Below, one piece after another: positions 32,379 to 36,905 of a stretch of DNA of 36,905 nucleotides (position 1 is its first letter; every line of letters starts with the position of its first letter). The notes below the pieces were generated by a model. The model searched no databases and had not been told where the DNA came from. It saw only the letters and a list, made by a program, of their open reading frames with translations. A program made the translations under genes and the position numbers. The stretch comes from an uncultured Eubacteriales bacterium (GTDB taxonomy: Bacteria > Bacillota > Clostridia > Oscillospirales > Acutalibacteraceae): NCBI GenBank assembly GCA_934525065.1, contig CAKSYX010000016.1, positions 1 through 36,905 of the forward strand, read 5' to 3'.

Positions 32379-33536
32379 TCAGCCGAGCGAATTGAGCATC
32401 GAAATGAGATCAATGAAGAATAGCCTTCCGTTGAAGTAATCGGTCATTGCGCCCTGAAGGGTCGAATGATTGCCCTCCTGAACCGGCATAACGTTCCAGA
32501 TACCGGGCTCAATATTGTCGCGGTCAAAGTCCTTTGACGGCGCACCGAGCGGACAAAGCGCAGAGTATGTATTGATAAGTCCGTCATTTGCCTGCCACTT
32601 TTCGTCAATGACGTAGCCCTTCGGGGTAACGCCCGTGAAGGAGCAGATGCGGTTCGCGCAGGTCGTGTACATAACATTGGGAAGAAGTCTTTCATCGGGA
32701 ACGCAGTTTCCGTTTTCGTCAACGGTCGTTCCGTTGCAGGCATATGAGAAATAATAAACATTCTCAAGCGTTTCAATATTTTCGTTCATCTCCATCGCGT
32801 TGTCGATCTGCATTTCATAAATAGCGGTGTCGCTCTGTACCTTTCCGTTGTTGGTAACGTCCGAAATGCCCATAATAGTTTTTGCAATCGCCTTTTCCAT
32901 TGCGGTTGCATTCGGATCGTTTGAAATCACCTGCTGAATGTCATAGCTTGATGTTCCGTTATGCGGCGCGGAAAGTGTAACAACAGCGTGAATCCAGCCG
33001 CCCTTTCCGCCTTCAAAAAGGGTTGAAGCTTCTCCGGCAGCTCTTTCCTCGGCGCTGCCGTTTTTCAAAAGGTGCGCAAGCATTCTGACCGTTGCGCCGC
33101 CGAAGGAATGGCCGAAGAGGTTGATTTTATCCTCCTCACTCCAGGAAGTGATAAGGCGCTTTTTGGAGTAATCCTTTCCGTAACGCTTATGACCGCAGTT
33201 TTCGCTGTGAACCTTGCCGTAGTCGGTAACGGTACCGGTAAGCTCTGCATAAAGCTCGCAGGCTCTGTCCCATGCACTCGATGTTGGAGCAACCGAAGCG
33301 GCAACACAGTCAAAGCCTCTTGCAGAGAGGTATTTCGTCAAATCGCCGTAATTCATGCCCCAATAGGGAAGAAGTCCGTTGTACCAGTCGTAGTCACCCC
33401 AGCCGGCATAGCCGTGAACGAGGACGTTGGTATACTCGTTTTTGAAATTCTCTTTTTCAACGTCAGCCTCGGGAATGTTGAGGAAGGGGAAAATGAACAT
33501 CAGAAGAGACATAATGAGAGAAATGATTTTTGTCAT
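32379..33536 (-). CDS. Secreted zinc-type lipase (Staphylococcus/Geobacillus lipase-like family)
   Basis: The product is 385 aa. A signal peptide or anchor is at residues 3-20. The fold is the I.5/I.6 lipase type: VLVHGYAGWG (38-47), YWGMNYGDLTKYLSARGF, VAPTSSAWDRACELYAEL with Asp90, and DYGKVHSENCGHKRYG with His110 and His116 in the zinc-ligand positions of those lipases. The nucleophile elbow is GHSFGG (Ser144), followed by LSAPHNGT. The acid lies in the C-terminal half, and QANDGLINTYS (Asp318) matches the fourth zinc ligand; catalytic His is probably His357 (GNHS). It hydrolyses acylglycerols or other esters outside the cell. AAAGGAAAGG precedes the ATG. Confidence 0.85.
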   Translation of the reverse strand: MTKIISLIMSLLMFIFPFLNIPEADVEKENFKNEYTNVLVHGYAGWGDYDWYNGLLPYWGMNYGDLTKYLSARGFDCVAASVAPTSSAWDRACELYAELTGTVTDYGKVHSENCGHKRYGKDYSKKRLITSWSEEDKINLFGHSFGGATVRMLAHLLKNGSAEERAAGEASTLFEGGKGGWIHAVVTLSAPHNGTSSYDIQQVISNDPNATAMEKAIAKTIMGISDVTNNGKVQSDTAIYEMQIDNAMEMNENIETLENVYYFSYACNGTTVDENGNCVPDERLLPNVMYTTCANRICSFTGVTPKGYVIDEKWQANDGLINTYSALCPLGAPSKDFDRDNIEPGIWNVMPVQEGNHSTLQGAMTDYFNGRLFFIDLISMLNSLG

Positions 33537-33706
33537 ATTGACCTTTCCTTTCGATGCTTATTTCCGGGCAGAAAAGCAGTTTTTTTCAGCTCGATTCAAT
33601 TTTGTGAATAAAGTGTAACATAAAAATTATCCGTTGTCGAGAGAAACGAACAAACATAATGAAATTATAATTATTTCAGAGGGGCGAAATTTTTTTATCG
33701 TTTTGC

Positions 33707-33735
33707 TTGCTTTTTGAGCGTGAAGGGTGTATAAT
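33707..33735 (+). promoter_or_regulatory. Promoter of tRNA-Ala
   Basis: TTGCTT (33707-33712), a 17-base spacer and TATAAT (33730-33735), 16 bases before the tRNA 5' end. Confidence 0.8.
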
Positions 33736-33751
33736 GCACCGTGTAATTTGT

Positions 33752-33827
33752 GGGCCCGTAGCTCAGTTGGGAGAGCGTTCGGTTCGCATCCGAGAGGTCG
33801 AGAGTTCGAATCTCTTCGGGTCCACCA
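33752..33827 (+). tRNA. tRNA-Ala (anticodon CGC)
   Basis: The 76 bases fold as a full cloverleaf: acceptor GGGCCCG/CGGGTCC with the G3-U70 pair that identifies alanine tRNA, D arm GCTC/GAGC, anticodon stem TTCGG/CCGAG with loop TTCGCAT (CGC), T arm GAGAG-TTCGAAT-CTCTT, and encoded CCA. It reads GCG codons. It is a single-gene transcript with its own promoter and terminator. Confidence 0.97.
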
Positions 33828-33828
33828 T

Positions 33829-33868
33829 AAGTCCACCGTAATTTTGATAGAATTACGGTGGACTTTTT
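33829..33868 (+). terminator. Rho-independent terminator of tRNA-Ala
   Basis: AAGTCCACCGTAATT (33829-33843) and AATTACGGTGGACTT (33851-33865) form a perfect 15-bp stem, followed by TTTCT. Confidence 0.93.
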
Positions 33869-33922
33869 CTATGCCCGAAAACCGCTTGAGATAAGGCTTT
33901 TTGGCTGTTTCAGCACATAAGC

Positions 33923-33957
33923 AAACCCCGCTGCAGGCAATTCTGCGGCGGGGTTTT
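33923..33957. terminator. Bidirectional terminator-like hairpin
   Basis: AAACCCCGC (33923-33931) pairs with GCGGGGTTT (33948-33956) around a 16-base loop. T-runs lie on both sides, so it can stop tRNA read-through and minus-strand transcription from the restriction-gene side. Confidence 0.7.
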
Positions 33958-33994
33958 GTGCTTTATATGGGTTTTGTGGCTTTTTTGTCGTTGC

Positions 33995-34074
33995 AATCGT
34001 TAAACAGCTGGGGTAATCGTTGAATTACTGGAGTATTCGTTAAACTACCGAGGTAATCGTTAAATGATTGTTTT
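33995..34074. repeat. Four 20-bp iteron-like direct repeats
   Basis: AATCGTTAAA-type units begin at exactly 33995, 34015, 34035 and 34055 (AATCGTTAAACAGCTGGGGT, AATCGTTGAATTACTGGAGT, ATTCGTTAAACTACCGAGGT, AATCGTTAAATGATTGTTTT). An inverted copy, TTTAACGATT, sits at 34088-34097 inside the 3' end of the restriction gene. Strict 20-bp phasing with partial divergence suggests protein-binding repeats, as at transposon ends or plasmid iterons. Confidence 0.75.
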
Positions 34075-34080
34075 TCAATC

Positions 34081-35637
34081 TTAGAGATTTAACGATTGTA
34101 GGTTGAATTTAGTATTATCAATATAATGCTTATACATGGTACTCGCAGGCAACAAACGAATCTGAATATTCTGTAATCCAAGATTTTGCAACATACCAAG
34201 TGATACCACACCTTTTTCGATGACATCTGAAGACGCAGTCGGCATGAGGAAGCAATTTCGTACCGTGCTGATCTGGTGAGTCTCCACAAAAGGCTGATAG
34301 GCCAACTGGTACAAATACTGTTTGGTGATGGATTCGATGCCAGGCTGACCACGCAGCTTTTTGTTATGCTCAAATTGGATGTTATAGTATTTGGCATCAA
34401 AAATGATAAACTGATAGTCTCCATCGACACAAACAATGGAAATGAGGTCTGGGATGAGCGTATCCTCAGCCTGCTTCACAAACGGCTCACCGGTCGGTGC
34501 AGTCCCAGACCACTGCGGTTTATCAATCAAATCAATGAGTTTCTTATGCCGCATATCGCGGTATTGCTCGGCCAGCGGTACAGGCAATCGCAATCCGCCG
34601 ATTGGCTTCTGCAACTGATTGTCCATAACTTCTGCACAGACTTTTTCCCATACCAGGTTAAAACTGTTCGTGCCGAACATACTGAAGCAGTCCAGATCGT
34701 CCAGAGCGCTACTGTTGGCTATGTAGGCATACAGTGTTTTCAGCAGAAGCTGTTTGCGAGTATTGAACTGGACATTGAGTTCTTTGACGATGCGCTCCAG
34801 GACATACTCCTTGTCACCAAAGTCCTCGATATGCTCATCTGAAATATCAACACCCATGATATCGAACAGGTCCAACAGATCGGCTTCTCGCAATTCCTCT
34901 GTGCAACGGGTGAGGATACACTCATGCAGGCGCTTGAAGAAATCGAAATCATCATTCACACGCTTCATGGTCAGCAATTCCGGGTAATATGGCCGGTTGT
35001 TGCTTAAGAGTGTAAATGTTTCGTTGATGGTCTTATCCCAAAGAATGTCGCCGGACCCATTGGACTCGATGATGTCCTGCGTATTGGTATAGGCGCCATA
35101 CTCGAAATAATCCTGGAGGAGGAACAGCATAACAGCCAACATATTAAAGGCGCTATCGCCTCTGCGCTCTATTGTCGCAGGGGCTATATTTTTTAGTTTT
35201 CTTCCTGTTTCCATGCGCTGATAGTTCAGCACGGTTACATCATCGGACAAACCATCAGCGCGGCGACGTATGAGCTGTGCAAGGATATTAGCGCAAGCCT
35301 GGCCGACTTCGGAAGGCTCGACATCAAAGCCGAACTCCACCAGCTTGTCTTTCATGTGGTTAAGGGCATCGAAAGAATAGGTATTTATGAAATCAGCAAA
35401 CTTCGCCTCATCAAGCCGTGGTGTTAAAGCTGATGCCTTTTTCTGTGAAATAGGCAATCTACCGCTGTAGTATGCCTCCAATGTGGACTTCTTCAGCTTA
35501 TAAAGCGGATTAGATGAATCATTCTCTAACGCAACATCATCAAGGATAGCATCCACCAGTATCTTTACAAATTCACCAGCGTTAACCAGCTTTTCATAGT
35601 TGTGATGCGTTAACTTCGCGAGGTCACAAAATTTCAA
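34081..35637 (-). CDS. LlaJI-family restriction endonuclease (PD-(D/E)XK) with an extra N-terminal domain
   Basis: The product is 518 aa. Residues about 150-500 match my memory of LlaJI-family endonucleases (GSGDILWDKTINETF, RPYYPEL, GDKEYVLERIVKELNVQFNT, TNSFNLVWEKVC). The nuclease core is IPDLIS (about 395) followed by FIIFDAKYY (about 412), a PD...DxK active site; QPGIESITKQYLYQLAYQ follows. The first 140 residues are a helical domain with SGRLPISQKKASAL, of unknown function. LlaJI works with a McrB-like GTPase and methylases; none is visible here. The start is a TTG at 35637 with AAGGAGG 8 bases upstream; a TTG at 35688 would place that site inside the gene. Codon use is less AAG/CTT-biased than its neighbours, consistent with transfer. 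Confidence 0.75.
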   Translation of the reverse strand: MKFCDLAKLTHHNYEKLVNAGEFVKILVDAILDDVALENDSSNPLYKLKKSTLEAYYSGRLPISQKKASALTPRLDEAKFADFINTYSFDALNHMKDKLVEFGFDVEPSEVGQACANILAQLIRRRADGLSDDVTVLNYQRMETGRKLKNIAPATIERRGDSAFNMLAVMLFLLQDYFEYGAYTNTQDIIESNGSGDILWDKTINETFTLLSNNRPYYPELLTMKRVNDDFDFFKRLHECILTRCTEELREADLLDLFDIMGVDISDEHIEDFGDKEYVLERIVKELNVQFNTRKQLLLKTLYAYIANSSALDDLDCFSMFGTNSFNLVWEKVCAEVMDNQLQKPIGGLRLPVPLAEQYRDMRHKKLIDLIDKPQWSGTAPTGEPFVKQAEDTLIPDLISIVCVDGDYQFIIFDAKYYNIQFEHNKKLRGQPGIESITKQYLYQLAYQPFVETHQISTVRNCFLMPTASSDVIEKGVVSLGMLQNLGLQNIQIRLLPASTMYKHYIDNTKFNLQSLNL

Positions 35638-35656
35638 GCTGACCCCCTCCTTTCCG

Positions 35657-35686
35657 ATGTAGGCTTTTATGTAGGCAGATGTAGGC
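35657..35686. promoter_or_regulatory. Three ATGTAGGC direct repeats in the restriction-gene leader
   Basis: ATGTAGGC occurs at 35657-35664, 35669-35676 and 35679-35686, just upstream of the ribosome binding site. The spacing (12 and 10 bases) suggests an operator or an RNA-binding site controlling the gene. Confidence 0.45.
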
Positions 35687-35784
35687 AAACATACGAGTTT
35701 TGAAAGTCCCGTTTTCTATAATTAAAAGCGTGATGTGGCAAGCGGAACGCACCTCCGTGCAAAGACCAAAATGCCTCAAATCAT

Positions 35785-35813
35785 ATTATACCACATCCAA
35801 ACGCGAAAATCAA
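35785..35813 (-). promoter_or_regulatory. Promoter of the restriction endonuclease gene
   Basis: On the minus strand, TTGATT (35808-35813), a 17-base spacer and TATAAT (35785-35790), with TGG before the -10 (extended). The leader is about 140 bases. Confidence 0.75.
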
Positions 35814-35885
35814 TATAAGTTTGCGAACGCGGAACTTATTTTCCAAAACGTGTTCGTTGATTTGCGATTGCAAGTGGTAAAAACA

Positions 35886-35936
35886 CCGCCAGATACCGCA
35901 TCACCCGATCACTGATAGCTCAACGGTATCTGGCGG
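35886..35936. repeat. Perfect 13-bp inverted repeat
   Basis: CCGCCAGATACCG (35886-35898) and CGGTATCTGGCGG (35924-35936) flank a 25-base spacer. A T-run is present only on the minus-strand side (TGTTTTTACC). It separates the restriction gene from the conjugative-element genes and could be a terminator or a recombination or binding site. Confidence 0.6.
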
Positions 35937-35984
35937 AACAAGTAAATAATGTAGCTGCCTTTTGAGCGGGTTTGCTGCAGACCG

Positions 35985-36078
35985 AAACGGAGGTTTCCGT
36001 TTGGACTGTGGTTTTTTCACTATGCCCAAAGCAGCTGCACCGAATTCCTCCGTTTCGAGAAATCAAAACGGAGGAATT
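35985..36078 (+). promoter_or_regulatory. Ribosome-site-sequestering hairpin with an alternative partner
   Basis: AATTCCTCCGTTT (36043-36055) is perfectly complementary to AAACGGAGGAATT (36066-36078), which contains the GGAGG of the sigma-like gene. An upstream AAACGGAGG (35985-35993) could pair with the same CCTCCGTTT and free the site, or fold on itself with TCCGTTT (35996-36002). Confidence 0.6.
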
Positions 36079-36082
36079 TTTT

Positions 36083-36481
36083 ATGAAAATCAAATACGCA
36101 TTCTTGGACGGAACAGTGACGGAGGTCGAGGTTTCTGACGAAATCGGTGCCGTCATCATCGACAGCCGTAAGGCGGAGCACGCGCAGGACGAGCGTCATC
36201 GCTACCATTGCTACTCCTACGACGCCATCGACTACGAGGGCGAGGAGTACGGTGCTTGCGACGAATATGCCGTAGAGGATGATTCGGCAGAACAGACCGC
36301 TCGTATCCGAGAAGCCTTCTCGCATTTGACTGCCACCCAGCAGCGCCGGCTTCGACTGTACGCAAACGGCAAGACCCTGCGGGAAATCGCTGCCATTGAA
36401 GAGGCCAGCTTTCAGTCTGTTTCCGAGTCCATCGAGGCAGGCAGAAAAAAGTTTTTGAAAATTTTCCGCCAGACACCCTGA
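36083..36481 (+). CDS. Sigma-70 region 4-like regulator of a conjugative element
   Basis: The product is 132 aa. The N-terminal part (MKIKYAFLDGTVTEVEVSDE then IGAVIIDSRKAEHAQDERHR) and YHCYSYDAIDYEGEEYG are typical of the sigma-factor-like proteins of Tn916/Tn1549 elements. The C-terminal 60 residues form a sigma-70 region-4-type helix-turn-helix (LTATQQRRLRLYANGKTLRE, IAAIEEASFQSVSESIEAGR). It probably controls transcription of element genes and is cytoplasmic. The start at 36083 has GGAGG 8 bases upstream; that site lies in a 13-bp hairpin, so translation is likely controlled. Confidence 0.85.
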   Translation: MKIKYAFLDGTVTEVEVSDEIGAVIIDSRKAEHAQDERHRYHCYSYDAIDYEGEEYGACDEYAVEDDSAEQTARIREAFSHLTATQQRRLRLYANGKTLREIAAIEEASFQSVSESIEAGRKKFLKIFRQTP

Positions 36482-36554
36482 CAAATCCACGATTTTTCTG
36501 GGTACACCGGAAGGCAACAAAATACAAGCCCTCCGGAAAGGACGGTAACCCCGT

Positions 36555-36905
36555 ATGAGACACAACTTGAATATCCGTGTTTCAGACAAGCCCAGAAACG
36601 GCGGCGTAGTTGCTTGCAGAACGGTCAGCATCCGCGAGAAACTCTTCACCCTGCTTCTGGGTCCCAAGCAGAAGGTCATGGTCGTGGTTCCCGGCAACTC
36701 GGTCGAGTCCATTGCCATCACCGAAGTTCCGATGGGAGGTGGTGTACATGAGTATCTTCGATTGTCTCTACGACATCGAGACGGTTTCCATGACCATCTA
36801 CCAGCCCCGCCGGGAGAATGTCAGCACATGGGTCATTTCCGTTGCCGAGCTTCGGGATTGGGCGGAAAAGACACTGAAACCCAAGGCCGAGCTTGCCTTC
36901 AAAGG
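36555..36905 (+). CDS. Small conserved conjugative-element protein (open to the window edge)
   Basis: Begins MRHNLNIRVSDKPRNGGVVA and continues CRTVSIREKLFTLLLGPKQK then VMVVVPGNSVESIAITEVP. This recalls the 60-70-residue protein that follows the sigma-like gene in Tn1549-type elements; function unknown. Similarity to that type ends near 36730. The frame has no stop before the window edge and overlaps the next gene in another frame for about 160 bases. In related elements, as I remember them, this gene stops at or before the next ATG, so a small indel may have removed the stop. GGAAAGGA lies about 12 bases upstream of the ATG. Confidence 0.6.
   Translation, partial: MRHNLNIRVSDKPRNGGVVACRTVSIREKLFTLLLGPKQKVMVVVPGNSVESIAITEVPMGGGVHEYLRLSLRHRDGFHDHLPAPPGECQHMGHFRCRASGLGGKDTETQGRACLQR
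36748..36905 (+). CDS. Conjugative-element protein, 5' end only
   Basis: The visible part reads MSIFDCLYDIETVSMTIYQP, RRENVSTWVISVAELRDWAE, KTLKPKAELAFK and runs off the edge. GGGAGGTGG stands 8 bases before the ATG at 36748. This type of protein sits after the sigma-like gene in Tn1549-family elements; function unknown. It overlaps the preceding reading frame, and the strong ribosome site and recognisable sequence make this the better supported of the two over the shared segment. Confidence 0.65.
   Translation, partial: MSIFDCLYDIETVSMTIYQPRRENVSTWVISVAELRDWAEKTLKPKAELAFK

Larger units (their letters stand above)
35937..36905 (+). mobile_element. Edge of a Tn1549-like integrative conjugative element (partial)
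   Basis: Three small genes in the order and style of Tn1549/CTn-type elements of gut Firmicutes: a sigma-70-region-4-like protein, a MRHNLNIRVSDKP-type protein and a MSIFDCLYDIE-type protein. Their GC-richer, differently biased coding contrasts with the chromosomal genes to the left. The left boundary is a guess; integrase and transfer genes would lie to the right, outside the window. Confidence 0.6.

Noticed and set aside
33627..33836. Minus-strand open frame (RRDSNSRPLGCEPNALPTEL-type product) across the tRNA
   Set aside because: It is the antisense of tRNA-Ala; this translation is a familiar artefact over tRNA genes.
33995..34074. CRISPR-like short repeats
   Set aside because: The 20-bp units are contiguous with no spacers and diverge within each unit.
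36020..36721. Minus-strand 233-residue open frame over the sigma-like gene
   Set aside because: The plus strand carries recognisable conjugative-element proteins with good ribosome sites; the antisense product resembles nothing.

Overview
The window reads as a chromosomal segment of an anaerobic, low-to-mid GC Firmicute, most likely a gut Oscillospiraceae/Ruminococcaceae-type Clostridia. The support is: strong AGGAGG-type ribosome binding sites with ATG, GTG and TTG starts; consensus TTGACA-17-TATAAT promoters; Gram-positive signal peptides; a Firmicute-order rpmG-secE-nusG-rplK-rplA-rplJ-rplL cluster; a FemAB-family cell-wall gene; a protein I recognise as bile-acid 12-alpha-hydroxysteroid dehydrogenase; and the start of a Tn1549-like conjugative element.

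Layout. Bases 1-430 hold a 165-bp near-tandem duplication. Each unit carries what looks like the 3' end of a tmRNA or tRNA gene followed by a terminator, as at the scar of an element integrated there. Bases 502-13642 form a secretion region. A giant 2448-aa exported protein (minus) and an 814-aa exported protein (plus) share the same roughly 350-390-residue helical module. Between them lie an SDR-zinc-ribbon fusion and a divergent degenerate ROK regulator. Bases 13784-14041 are a structured, MITE-like element with outward-facing terminators. Bases 14057-18029 are the ribosomal protein/secE/nusG operon on the minus strand; rpoBC does not follow rplL here. Bases 18086-24080 hold housekeeping and accessory genes: DUF523, a cyclophilin lipoprotein, RlmI-like rRNA methyltransferase, two alpha/beta hydrolases and a zinc-ribbon membrane protein. 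Bases 24385-28211 hold a small unknown protein, an XRE regulator, three 99-bp promoter-hairpin repeats feeding the HSDH gene, a TSUP transporter with a possible leader or small RNA, and another SDR. Bases 28413-31945 are a cell-wall operon (membrane protein, MurE-type ligase, FemAB transferase). Bases 32379-33536 encode a zinc-type secreted lipase, followed by tRNA-Ala(CGC) at 33752.

From about 33870 to the right edge the DNA is accessory: 20-bp iteron-like repeats, a lone LlaJI-family restriction endonuclease with an extra N-terminal domain, and then the sigma-like regulator and two small genes typical of Tn1549-family integrative conjugative elements. The sigma-like gene has its ribosome binding site locked in a hairpin.

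The least expected items are the shared module of the two exported proteins, the 99-bp promoter-hairpin array, the folded element at 13784-14041, the long acidic His/Asp tail on SecE, the candidate RNA at 27093-27206 and the two RNA-level control elements (7880-7918 and 35985-36078). All family names come from memory of sequence patterns; no database search was possible.
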